Of a DNA stretch of 23,723 nucleotides, positions 8,389-17,953 are shown piece after piece. The stretch comes from Gracilaria vermiculophylla (Eukaryota > Rhodophyta > Florideophyceae > Gracilariales > Gracilariaceae), in NCBI GenBank assembly GCA_019155205.2, contig JAHNZQ020000181.1:232943-256665 (forward strand). The letters run 5' to 3'. The notes below the pieces were generated by a model. That model did no database searches. It had not been told where the DNA came from and worked only from the letters and a program-made list of their open reading frames with translations. Each line of letters opens with the position of its first letter. Position 1 is the first letter of the stretch. Both the position numbers and the translations under genes were made by a program.

Positions 8389-9873
8389 ATGCAAATCTCA
8401 GCGAATCCCAACCACAATCTCGCCATTGCCTTTCAATACCTCCGCACCCCCCTGCTTGATCCATTCGAACCCTCCCTCTCCAAGCGCGCAATGGCCTTTC
8501 TCTCTCCGCAACCCGTGAGAATTCTGACCCATCTCGGGTCAAACCTCTTCCTTCACACACGTTCACCCCGCCACAATGCACGACCACGATCGCGAAACAA
8601 GCGTCGTGCCGCCTCCATCCAATGCTTGTCGGGTCGTGAATTGGCTGGTGTTGCTGTGCGCACTTCAGAAAAGGCTCTGGAACGTCTTGATGCCAAACGA
8701 GTTGCATCGTGGGTTGGACTGGCAGTTGCTCTTTTCGCGTTGCGGTCGTTCTTCCCTGTTATCCTTGGAACGTTCATTCTTGGTTATGTGACTAATTCAG
8801 TTGTTCGATGGGTGTCCAATATATCTGCTGGCCGTGCGCCCAGGCGTGTCGTGGTTGGCGTTTTTTACGCATTCATCATTACTGCTATCAGCGGTTTCAC
8901 GCTCATGACGATCCCCACAGTTGTTCGAGAGGGGCAGTACTTCATATCAACTATACAATCCGAAAATCCATATGTGTATGTTGCCAATACAATGCGAAAG
9001 GCTCTAGGAGACGATCTCACCACCAAACTTGAAGCCTATGTTATGACATCGGTGGAGATGCCTGAAGCAGCCGCAAAGGGAACCCTACCTATCAAACCAG
9101 CTCCGTTGGCCATCCTCGAATCTAAGAAGGAAGGTACAGACGTATGGACCGAAGCTCGTTCGAGACGTTTAGGCATTCTACTGCAGAAGAGTATTAGGAG
9201 TTACATTGCTGCCACTATCACTCTCATCACGCGTTTGTTGGGCGCGAGCACCAAGGTTATCTTCAAGGCTGTGCTCAGTCTCATTTTTAGTTTCATGATC
9301 ATGTGGGACCTCCCTGTGATATCGCGTGGAGTCAGACGGTTAAGGTCCAGTCGTCTGTCCTTCGCGTACGAAGAACTGGCGCCAGTAGTCGCCAAGTTTG
9401 GAAGTGTGGTTGGTAAGAGCTTTGAAGCTCAGGGGCTTATTGCCATAGTGAACACTGCCTTAACTACTGCAGGTTTATTGGTGCTTTCCATTCCGGGTGT
9501 TGGCTTTTTGAGTGTTGTAACTCTGGTATGTTCTTTTATCCCGGTTGCAGGCGTGTTTGTCTCCACGCTTCCCATGTGCATTATCGCTTTGAGTGAATAT
9601 GGAGTGGCTAAGGCGTTGGCTGTAATTGTCATGGTAATTCTGGTACATCTCATCGAGGCATATGTTTTGAACCCACAAATATACTCTGCCCATCTTCATC
9701 TACACCCGTTTATGGTACTAGTAGTGCTTTACATAGCGGAACATTCCTATGGCATTCCTGGGCTTTTGATGGCTGTGCCGGTCGCAGTGTACATACTGAG
9801 AACTATAATGACAGATGATACTGATCAGACACTACAGGCCATGCCCGCGCCCGCTCTCAGCGAACAGAATTAA
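8389..9873 (+). CDS. AI-2E/PerM family membrane transporter, probably plastid-targeted
   Basis: The product has 494 aa from ATG 8389, or 460 from ATG 8491. The second start has the better context (GCGCAATGG) and gives MAFLSPQPVRI, with Phe near the N-terminus followed by a basic, Ser/Arg-rich stretch, as in red-lineage plastid transit peptides. From about residue 105 it has the PF01594-type pattern: paired N-terminal helices, a soluble middle segment (about 185-260), then a hydrophobic C-terminal block. Family signatures SIPGVGFLSVVTLVCSFIPV, EAYVLNPQIYSAHLHLHP and YGIPGLLMAVPVAVY are present. Bacterial members export autoinducer-2 or act in Na+/H+ antiport; in algae and plants the substrate is not established. 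Inference: it sits in the plastid envelope or thylakoid. No intron is needed. Confidence 0.85.
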   Translation: MQISANPNHNLAIAFQYLRTPLLDPFEPSLSKRAMAFLSPQPVRILTHLGSNLFLHTRSPRHNARPRSRNKRRAASIQCLSGRELAGVAVRTSEKALERLDAKRVASWVGLAVALFALRSFFPVILGTFILGYVTNSVVRWVSNISAGRAPRRVVVGVFYAFIITAISGFTLMTIPTVVREGQYFISTIQSENPYVYVANTMRKALGDDLTTKLEAYVMTSVEMPEAAAKGTLPIKPAPLAILESKKEGTDVWTEARSRRLGILLQKSIRSYIAATITLITRLLGASTKVIFKAVLSLIFSFMIMWDLPVISRGVRRLRSSRLSFAYEELAPVVAKFGSVVGKSFEAQGLIAIVNTALTTAGLLVLSIPGVGFLSVVTLVCSFIPVAGVFVSTLPMCIIALSEYGVAKALAVIVMVILVHLIEAYVLNPQIYSAHLHLHPFMVLVVLYIAEHSYGIPGLLMAVPVAVYILRTIMTDDTDQTLQAMPAPALSEQN

Positions 9874-10214
9874 CCAGTGACAAGAAGATACGTACTAGAG
9901 AATTTTTTTGTATATGGGATAACGACGCAAAGCTACAAAATATGAATAACAGACTTTTCAAACTACCCACGGACGACTTACCTATCTTTGCAAAAATATG
10001 CGCGCATTCGTGAACGAGCTCCAAATTCGACTAAGATCTTCGGCGCGCTCTACACTTGTACTTGACCATACGCTCTTCGGGGTTCAACCTGCGGAGAGTG
10101 GAATATTGCCCCTTTCTGTAGCAAAGTCTAGAAATCCCTCGAGCACACGAATACATCGAGAGTCTACGAGACCAAAAAGCGAGTAATCCAGTCATTCACC
10201 AACTTCTTCGATTT
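9874..10214. other. Convergent spacer
   Basis: 341 bp between the stop codons of the AI-2E gene (+) and the glycosyltransferase (-). It holds both 3'UTRs, with a T7 run near 9903-9909. I see no gene or strong structure. Confidence 0.45.
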
Positions 10215-12595
10215 TCATCGAAGGAACTTTCCGACCGTTTCGTGGGCGAGGTGACCATCCGCGTATTTGCGTAACCACTCCACTGAGAGACCATTCATTC
10301 CAGGCTGAATCTTGCATTCGACATCAATCGCACCAGAATCGCCCCATGATCTGTACATAACTCTCTGCTCATCATCGACTTGCAGTTCAAATGCAACCTG
10401 TCCGTCACGAACTCCTTTCAACAAATTGTCATGCACTTCATCTTGATCTCTTTGAAAATTGGGATGGAATCCCGCAAGAGTTTGGCAGGCGCGTTCAATC
10501 GATGGCATAGTACGAAAGATTGATGCCAACTTGGCCGTATGCCTTGATTTCTCCGAAGCAACAAACACTTTGCCAGATTCAAATCGACCCAGGATTTCGT
10601 TAATGCTGATAGAGGATAGATCTTTCTTCGTGTTCGTGTTGGCAATAAAGCCCAGATACCGAGCTGTGGGAGACCGAAATGGGCAAGAAGCGCTATATAC
10701 CTCAAAACCGTCACAATTTGCTTCCCATTCAACATTGAAAACAATATAATCCCAATCAGTCCCATCGTTGTCAAATCGGTACATTACACCAGGAAGCTCG
10801 TTGATAACAGAAGAATATGCGCCGAAGAGAGAGTCAGTGATGACAATAACTCGTCCATCTGACTTCTTAACCGATTCAACGGTATCGCTCTCAGAATTTA
10901 AACTAAAAATAGGAACTTGGCAGTCATATGCCCATGTCATGGCTGCCGAAGCCGAAGAAGTCGACTTCTGGTCGTTTCCGGGTGAGAAGAAGTAGATTCG
11001 AGATGCACCAAGGAAACGCGATCCATCTTTGAAACTGGCAAAAGCAGCCTTGTCATCCCCTATCCTCATATCTGCGATGAAGTTTGATGGTAAGGTGCTT
11101 TGTGCCAGCTCAGCAGAACCCTTGTTATACCATTCCAAAATCTTCGAAGCACAAGTCTTTGGTGAAGCGCCGAGTATGGAACCTTGCTCGTAAAAAGCAC
11201 CTTTGCCAACTCCGAATATCTTTTCCCTAATATCTGGGTCAGTTTCGTCACCAGTGAAAACCGTGGTTAGCGGAATGTAGTATCCACCAAACTTTTCCAA
11301 TACCTCCAACGCCAACATTCTGAACGAGTCGTTGTCCATTTGCTCCCTTCTATACAGATTTGCGCAATAAAAGAGGCCGATCTCGTTTCTCAAGCGATCC
11401 CACGTCCAGAGCTCGTATTTGAAATTAGTGGCAGGACAAAACTTTTGCTCCCAAGTACTGGACCAACGTTTCGGACGATGGTGCTCGGCCTGGAAGGAGA
11501 ATTGATGAATTATGTTTGGAATGTTTGCATCTTCTGAAACAGTGAGAGGCTGGGAGGGGAATTGCTTGAGCTTACCCAGCGGGTATTCCACTTTCGCATG
11601 GTGGCCGCATTGGTGTGCTTTGCGGCACTTGTTATTCGCCGCCACCCATTGAGATAATCCGGAGCAAGTATATCTGTATAAATGCGTAGAAGGGGGTTAG
11701 GGCGACAGGTATGTAAATATGAAAGTCAGAAAACTTGTGATGCACAGAACCACGCGCGGTAAGACTCGGTTCGTCTATGACACACTTACCCAAACTGAAA
11801 ACAGTAGCTGTCGAAAGAAGTAACGTCAATGGCAGAGGGGTTGGGAATGTAGTGAAACGCCGGATAAAAGTCTTTCGAAGGTGGAATGGTGACAGGCATT
11901 TGTGGATGAATAAGAACCTTTGTATAAGTAAGAGGACCGGTGACCCATTCCACTCCATAGTGAGCCCTCTTGAAGCCGTAAATCTGTTTGATGTACGACA
12001 TGAGCATGAGAATGAGTGGATGCTTCGGAGTGCATGCGATGAGACTGTTGCCCAGCACTGAATAAGGCTTGTCATTAGTGTCAGGTTCATATGTAATTAG
12101 GAATCCGGTTTCGTCAGCGAGCTCTAATGCTGGTCTTAAATCTCGTTGAGTGGACACAATATCCGCGTCGATGTAAACTCCACCATGTTGGTACAGAACT
12201 TCCAAGCGCAGAATATCTGCCTGGCATTGCGGAGCGCTCTCGTTATCGAAAATGTGTCTGTTGAGCATTGGCATATCGCGAACTTTGTCGTTATCCCATA
12301 AAATGTATTCCCAGTTCTTATCGACGATCGCGGATGTGCCAAACTTATTCATGAAGTCTATTCTCCACGTATCCAGCCAAACGCACGGAGGTTGTCTAGA
12401 GCCGATCCATATCTGATGCATTTTGAGAGGAATACCTGCGTCAAATTCTGGAGATGATCGGTACGCCTCGCATGCTGCCTTCCATGTATCACTATTGCCA
12501 ATGGCTGATTCTCGTCTGTCCCATATATCAAACTTGTTCACGTCGACCAAAAAGAGGTCGTCCATCGTGACTTCACATTGTTCAGTTGAACCCAT
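10215..12595 (-). CDS. Two-domain DXD glycosyltransferase (PF04488-like), spliced
   Basis: The coding sequence joins 12595-11790 and 11673-10215, giving 754 aa. Domain 1 (about residues 55-275) has the Gly_transf_sug/OCH1-like pattern: IPLKMHQIWIG, YILWDND, then QADILRLEVLYQHGGVYIDADIV with the metal-binding DAD at 143-145. Splicing creates a continuous C-terminal motif CFQFG-YTCSG across the junction. Domain 2 (about 318-560) begins IPNIIHQFSF and repeats the fold (YELWTWD, then LEVLEKFGGYYIPLTTV at about 392-408), but both Asp of the DXD are replaced. The family uses nucleotide sugars in the Golgi or secretory lumen. ATG 12595 is the first in frame; the frame stays open to about 12796 without ATG, so an upstream exon with a membrane anchor may be missing. 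Acceptor sugar and product are unknown. Confidence 0.75.
11674..11789 (-). other. Spliceosomal intron (116 nt) of the glycosyltransferase gene
   Basis: The donor is TTTGG|GTAAGTGTG and the acceptor TATACAG|ATATAC. A branch-point-like CTAAC lies about 20 nt before the acceptor. The GTAAG itself supplies an in-frame TAA, so removal is required for read-through. The join gives GG|A TAT ACT (Gly-Tyr-Thr), keeps frame exactly with the second open frame, and restores a family-like motif at the end of domain 1. Confidence 0.85.
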
Positions 12596-13283
12596 AGCAC
12601 GAAGATGCTCAAACTCGCGCGACTGGTGAATAGGTCTCAAAAGCAGTTTTTGGACAGGCGGGGAGGGCAGGTTGAAAGCACAGGAAGAGAAGCTGAGTCC
12701 AGGGACAGCCGATGAACAAAACGCCGATGAGCACCCTTGTAAGACGGAGATGAAAGCATCCACGCGGGTAAAAGCGGTGGCGGCGGGCAGACCTCACAGA
12801 GGAATACAAACCTTAGAGGCACGCATCCATACGCACGGGCGCAGGGGCGCCACACACACGCTCTGGCGCTGCGGTTGGATGGGACAGATTTCCGTTCGCG
12901 AACTAGCGGCGGAGCGTTCCCGGCGCTCACGGCGCTTTCTCGCCTCTTCATTGGTCGCATCCCCGGTTGTCGCGGAGATATTTTGAGTATTTCGCATGAA
13001 GCTATGAACTTGGCCTCGCGAGCGCCGTGCCACGTGCCCGAGTCCGCTCGCAGCGTCTTCGGTAGCTCGAGTAGCCGAAGAGCTACTTGTGAAAGGCGTC
13101 AGCCGCCACGGTGAACAGCGGATACCCCCCGCACCAAACGACGCTCTGCTGCCAGTGTCCGAGCTGACCACTGCGAGGCTGCATTCCCACCGATGCTTAT
13201 GTCCGATCATTCTGCGCCAACGAGCCTCTCTATTCACCATACCGCGCACCCATCTTTCTCCGCGCCGCCACCGAATCTTCATC
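12596..13283. promoter_or_regulatory. Divergent promoter region between glycosyltransferase and VPS54
   Basis: A GC-rich 690-bp region between the two divergent start codons. It contains an inverted CCAAT box (ATTGG at about 12949-12953) oriented to the minus-strand gene, and a CACGTG at about 13030. The right half is open in the VPS54 frame back to about 13089, but no ATG lies between there and 13284. The left half is open in the glycosyltransferase frame to about 12796, also without ATG. Confidence 0.45.
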
Positions 13284-16200
13284 ATGTCCTCTGACGACGC
13301 CTTTCCTTGGCCTGCAGAAAATTCGTCCAAGCAATCCATCACAGAACTTCTTCACAACCCGCGCGCCTCCAAGCTCGAACTACCGGATGTGTCCTTCGAC
13401 CTGTCTTCCAAATCACTTTCTCTCAATTCATCGCCACCGTCAAATCTCCCCACCCCTTGCGACATCAACCACTTCGAGCCGTACTTGAGAAAGTATGCTC
13501 CGCTGTATGCCGAGTTCCAACGCGAGAGCAGGAGGGCGCCACCGGAACCACAGCCACTTCACTCAGTCCCATCGCAGTTTTTCGATACCGATTTTTCGCC
13601 GGTTTCCAGTCACCATTTACTTGTCCTTCAGGAACATCATCATGCGCTCTCACAACACCCGCAACTCGCACAACTTCGTAACCAACTCATTACCTATCAA
13701 ACCACATTAGAGTATCATCTCAAGAAACAGCTTGACAATCAATCCGCTCAGCTTGCGCAGTCCATATCTAATATTCGCACTCTACGCCAGACCATTTTGA
13801 AAACATCCGCCGCGCTCCGAGAGACGCGCGAGAAAGCAGCTACACTGATTCCGGCTGTCACATCCCCCATTCTTGCCGTGCAGCGGCTGACGCAGATTCA
13901 ATCCAATCTCAACGCCTTAAAAGATGCTCTGAATCGCGTTCATACTGTTGCAAATGCTCCGTCAGACGTCGCTATCTTGCTAGACAGCGGAGAGTATTCA
14001 GCTGCAATTGATACCGTAGCGAATGCGAAGACAGCCCTTTCCCATCCACATCTCTCATCTTTAAAGGCTCTTGGTCCCGTCCGAGCACAGCTTGCGCAGT
14101 CTGTGGAACTTATCGATAATGCTTTGCGACAACAGTTTCGACTGGCTTTGGTGGAAAACAACGAGCTCACGCTCAACCATGTCGTTTCGCTTGTCAATCG
14201 AATGGGGCGCTTGCCACTGCTTAGCAGGTACTTTATGCGTGAAATCAAGGATAGTCTAGCGAGAGAATTAGCAAATGTCACTTCTCTCCACGCTGCTGCG
14301 AACCATGTGAAAGCGAGTGGGTCTCGCGCTGTTCTTCTAGCGAACATAATTCACTGCGGACAAAATGAAAGTGAGTCTTCTCCAAAACACTCACGAACAG
14401 AACCGCCAGAGGCGTGGAAGATTCAAATGCGAGAAGCGCACGCGGATATTGACGAGCTTATTGCAAATAAGGTCGATAGTTTGTTGACGGGCTGGTCTGT
14501 TCATGACGCTCTTCAAGAGCGGGCATTCATCGTCATCACGCCGGAAAACGAGCTGACTGCAGAAAATTGCTTTGATGAGTTTAAAGCCGCGCTTCGCTTC
14601 GGAGAAGAGGTCAGGTCTCTGGAAGAACTTGCAGACGCTGTTGAAGCCATGTTTTTCATCGAGAAAAAACGCAATGCTTTACGAGCTAAGATTTCCGAAA
14701 AACAAATTGCCTTCATGGGGGCGTTTCACAAAGCGCATGTTGATTCGCTCACGAAAACTATACAATCAGATAGATGGCAGGAAGTTCGAGTTGCAGAACC
14801 AACAATGCGTTTGTTGACTGCAGTTGTCGGTCCTTCCATAACGGTTGACCCTGAAAAGGCAAGCGGTACAACGACTACGAAGAAAGGGCGAGTGGAGGTT
14901 TCCCCGGGATCTATTATTGTAGTGGACGAGGAATTTAAGACCGTAGCAACGGGTGCGCGGTATGTTCGTTCCATGTGCGCATATTCGCTGCTGACTGAAA
15001 AGTCACCAACTCTACGATCTGAATATGGGAGACGAGGAAACGATTTTTGCCGTCTGTTCAATTCGCTTGTTGGGAAGGCAATTCTTGGCGCAGCTGCGTT
15101 GCAATGGTCAGCTTTACGCTCAATCACAGCGAGACATCTATCGCTTGCTTCCCGTACCATTTCTCTTGCTGCAGCATTGGCAAAACACGTAAACAGCCCG
15201 TTGGAAAAGGCACTGACTGGTTCCCAAGTCAAGCTTATCTTACCTCTTGTAAAGAGGTCTGAGAAAGACCTTCGAGACCATCACGCTCAGTTACTAGCAA
15301 AGATTTTGGCAATCATGATGGATCGTCTTGAAGCTCATGAGAAGACTTTGAAATCTTTACCGTGGAACAAGCAGCAAGAAATGGAGCGATTCGAAATGCC
15401 AAGTATGTACGCCGTCACATTGGCAAAGGAAGCTTCTGTTTTACACCGAATTCTGTGGTCTGTCTTACCCAAGAGAGAAGTTTTCGATATATTTAAGCGC
15501 GTTTGTGCTGCATATGGAACGCACCTCACTGAAGCGTACGGGTCATTAGATGGTGGGGAAGAATGGATCAGAGTAAGGGTTGCGAATGATGTATCTTGTC
15601 TCCACAACAGGCTAAAACCCCTGGACGTCTTTAAGGCTAATCCGGCTTCCTTCAAGCCTTTGTCTAGATTATATATCCGGTTTGCCAAGGATTTCTTTGA
15701 CGTGGCAGCTAAAAGTAAGTCCGTCCCAAAGTCGACGGAAGATCGCAAGTCTGGGGTACTGCCGCCTTCAACTGCGAATTTAAAGCAATCGGTCTCTGTC
15801 AATCATTCAAAGTCCTCCGAGCCAAGGAATGGTGAACAAATTGAACAGAAGAAGACAACAGATGGTGAATTCAATTCGAAGTTGGTCACTGCTAATGACC
15901 CAAAGTCCTCTGATTCAAAGAGTGGTGGGCATATCAAGCAGGAAAAGGCAACAGGTGTGGCGAACAGGTCAAAAGCGGGGACTGGTGATGGCTCCAGGTC
16001 CTCCGAGTCGAAGAACGGTGTGCAGATTGACCAAAGAAATTCAATAAGTTCAGAGAAGAAGTCGAGCCCAGCACTGATACAGTTTCCTTTACCCTCTGAG
16101 AAAAATTCAAGCTCAGAGAAGCCGGTTGCAAATGATGTCACATCAAGAGAGCTTGCCGAACAGCGATCAGTCGAGCACAGGACCCTGAACGATCCTTCAC

Positions 16201-16937
16201 CTCACGACACGACGACCATTCAAAGCACTACGGAAAATGATGAAAATACATCAACAGACAAACTAGATCCATCCGAAGCGCCATCTCGATCCGAGCAAGA
16301 CAAACGTGTGGATAACACCCTTATTGAACTTGAAAATACACCATCAGCACAGAATTTACCGGATGTCGCAAAGGCTAATTCTGCCAATGCGCCTATGAGA
16401 GAAGAAAGTATGGAGTCCGAAACTGATACGAAGCGATCCAAGAAAACGCCTCGGACAGATCCATCGGCGGTTTCAGCCACACGAGCACATTTGCACCATG
16501 GAACTAAATTGAAGAGCTTGAAAGACGATCTGCAGTTATCCAGCAACTGTGAGTCTACTGGCTCTTTAGACACACGAGCCGGAGAACAAAGCTTGGACGC
16601 TGAGCCCGTTGAAAAGGCGGGCAAGATAGCTCATGGGCGTTCTGATTTGAGCACTAGTCAGCATAAACCTGAAGAAATTCAGCGCTTGTCAGTCGAGAAA
16701 AATCCTGACAATGTACAAAACAAAAAGTCTGGGAAGCATGCGTCACCGTCACAGAATCTTTCGGAAGCAGAGTCCACGGAAAGCCGCATCAAGTCAATCC
16801 CAGATAAGAGCTGTGGGGAAGTGACCCATTGTAAATCAGAACCAGAAACAGACACTGCGCAAGAGACTGAAGCCAGCAACGAGGAGGAGGCGGCTGAAGA
16901 GTCAGAACGACGAGACGCCACGGCTAAGGCTCCTTAG
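13284..16937 (+). CDS. VPS54: VPS54, GARP complex subunit, with long disordered C-terminal tail
   Basis: The product has 1217 aa, intronless. An FxxYL-type segment (FEPYLRKYAPLYAEF) and FFDTDFSP open the protein. A long coiled coil follows (about 130-310, HLLVLQEHHHALSQ onwards), typical of the VPS54/CATCHR N-terminal region. The VPS54 domain runs from about 478 to 812, with DRWQEV, LGAAALQWSALRSITARHLSLASR and DHHAQLLAKILAIMMDRL matching the animal protein. VPS54 anchors the GARP tether to endosomes and the trans-Golgi for retrograde transport. Residues 813-1217 have no counterpart in the family I know: Ser/Glu/Lys-rich, low complexity, with three 31-residue repeats at 840-932. A GTAAGT donor-like site sits exactly at the domain/tail border (15715). 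ATG 13284 is the first Met in frame. Confidence 0.88.
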   Translation: MSSDDAFPWPAENSSKQSITELLHNPRASKLELPDVSFDLSSKSLSLNSSPPSNLPTPCDINHFEPYLRKYAPLYAEFQRESRRAPPEPQPLHSVPSQFFDTDFSPVSSHHLLVLQEHHHALSQHPQLAQLRNQLITYQTTLEYHLKKQLDNQSAQLAQSISNIRTLRQTILKTSAALRETREKAATLIPAVTSPILAVQRLTQIQSNLNALKDALNRVHTVANAPSDVAILLDSGEYSAAIDTVANAKTALSHPHLSSLKALGPVRAQLAQSVELIDNALRQQFRLALVENNELTLNHVVSLVNRMGRLPLLSRYFMREIKDSLARELANVTSLHAAANHVKASGSRAVLLANIIHCGQNESESSPKHSRTEPPEAWKIQMREAHADIDELIANKVDSLLTGWSVHDALQERAFIVITPENELTAENCFDEFKAALRFGEEVRSLEELADAVEAMFFIEKKRNALRAKISEKQIAFMGAFHKAHVDSLTKTIQSDRWQEVRVAEPTMRLLTAVVGPSITVDPEKASGTTTTKKGRVEVSPGSIIVVDEEFKTVATGARYVRSMCAYSLLTEKSPTLRSEYGRRGNDFCRLFNSLVGKAILGAAALQWSALRSITARHLSLASRTISLAAALAKHVNSPLEKALTGSQVKLILPLVKRSEKDLRDHHAQLLAKILAIMMDRLEAHEKTLKSLPWNKQQEMERFEMPSMYAVTLAKEASVLHRILWSVLPKREVFDIFKRVCAAYGTHLTEAYGSLDGGEEWIRVRVANDVSCLHNRLKPLDVFKANPASFKPLSRLYIRFAKDFFDVAAKSKSVPKSTEDRKSGVLPPSTANLKQSVSVNHSKSSEPRNGEQIEQKKTTDGEFNSKLVTANDPKSSDSKSGGHIKQEKATGVANRSKAGTGDGSRSSESKNGVQIDQRNSISSEKKSSPALIQFPLPSEKNSSSEKPVANDVTSRELAEQRSVEHRTLNDPSPHDTTTIQSTTENDENTSTDKLDPSEAPSRSEQDKRVDNTLIELENTPSAQNLPDVAKANSANAPMREESMESETDTKRSKKTPRTDPSAVSATRAHLHHGTKLKSLKDDLQLSSNCESTGSLDTRAGEQSLDAEPVEKAGKIAHGRSDLSTSQHKPEEIQRLSVEKNPDNVQNKKSGKHASPSQNLSEAESTESRIKSIPDKSCGEVTHCKSEPETDTAQETEASNEEEAAEESERRDATAKAP
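15801..16079 (+). repeat. Three degenerate 93-bp (31-aa) tandem repeats inside VPS54
   Basis: Units at 15801-15893, 15894-15986 and 15987-16079 encode residues 840-870, 871-901 and 902-932. Each begins with a variant of (N/D)xxxSS(E/D)xxxG, followed two residues later by a Q/K-rich IxQ motif: HSKSSEPRNGEQIEQKK, DPKSSDSKSGGHIKQEK, GSRSSESKNGVQIDQRN. The 93-bp spacing of the AAGTCCTC-type core is exact between all three, so they arose by in-frame duplication. Confidence 0.8.
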
Positions 16938-17953
16938 GTGGAAGCCTATAGAACCTTATCCTGAAGAACAGAATGGAATGTATTTGTAAGTCTACATTGC
17001 TCCCGTCCAGAACCACTGGAGTCATGCGCTGTTCAACCTGGAACCATGAATTCAGGGCCTAGTCGATGTTCAAGGCTGGCTACCCTTCAGAATGCTATGC
17101 AGAATCGAAGGCCTGGTTTACTCAGTGTTGTACAAGGAATCATTTTGGCTCGACGCCAAAATCTGCTCCTTTCTTGCATTTTCGTAACACATCAGAGGGC
17201 GCGAGAAAAACAGATTGAGATGGGAACTCACCAAACCCGGCGCCATTGAGAGTTGAGGCTCTGAAGTGTTTCCCTGAGATTTATCGCCTTTTTGGAGTTC
17301 TCCTCATGTGTTTTGTGATATTGACAGCATTGGAATTGCTGGTACGAATATAACCTTGTCTCTTGTGCACCCATGTGAAGGGAATGGACTGGAAACGTAC
17401 AAAAATAGTTGAGTGATCGTTCGATGCCGATTGTATCTGAAGAGTGTTGTAAATCTGACACCAGGTAGAACTAACACTAAATGAGTTTCTCAAGTCAAAA
17501 GCAATCCTTCACTGTAGTCCTGCCCTTCCTACCAAACGTGCAGTAGTCGATAGACGATTGCATGGTTTGCCCACAATTTCGTTGAGTTTGGATATAACCA
17601 TTTGGCGACGGTCACCTTGCGGGGTGAGGTTTCAGTGCTTATCGTGGTCCGTTCATAGATGTGCTGAAACAGTCCGACAGTCTTCCTCAGACAGCGACTC
17701 CGTGATAGCGAGTTACGCTCCTTACGAGTGGTTGGCTTGAACCGAAAACCCCCTCTTTGTATCGAGTTTCGAAGAGTCGACAACTTTCGATGTGTAGAAC
17801 TCTAACAATCTCCATGTAGATTGTGAGAAAGCATTAGGCGAAAACGTTAGCGTATACAACTCGAACTACCTTCATGATTGACGACAGTTTGACAGATACT
17901 TGGCAAAGACCATATCTGTTCTCTTCTGTGGTATGTAGTACCAGAAATAAATC
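16938..17953. other. Convergent intergenic region, no supportable gene
   Basis: About 1 kb between the stops of VPS54 (+) and the RING ligase (-). Open frames are short and mostly lack ATG. It contains one tight hairpin at 17142-17162. An AATAAA-like run (GAAATAAATC) lies directly beside the RING stop but reads on the plus strand. Confidence 0.45.
17142..17162. repeat. Perfect 8-bp hairpin, 5-nt loop
   Basis: ATTTTGGC (17142-17149), loop TCGAC, GCCAAAAT (17155-17162). It lies about 205 bp after the VPS54 stop and could fold in its 3'UTR or mark a protein-binding dyad. No function can be assigned. Confidence 0.5.

Noticed and set aside
13089..13283. Extension of VPS54 upstream to 13089
   Set aside because: The frame is open but begins with GTG and has no ATG before 13284; eukaryotic initiation there is unlikely.
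17144..17160. Nuclear factor I-like site TTGGC-N5-GCCAA
   Set aside because: It matches the animal NF-I consensus exactly, but NF-I is not known outside animals, so it is listed only as a hairpin.
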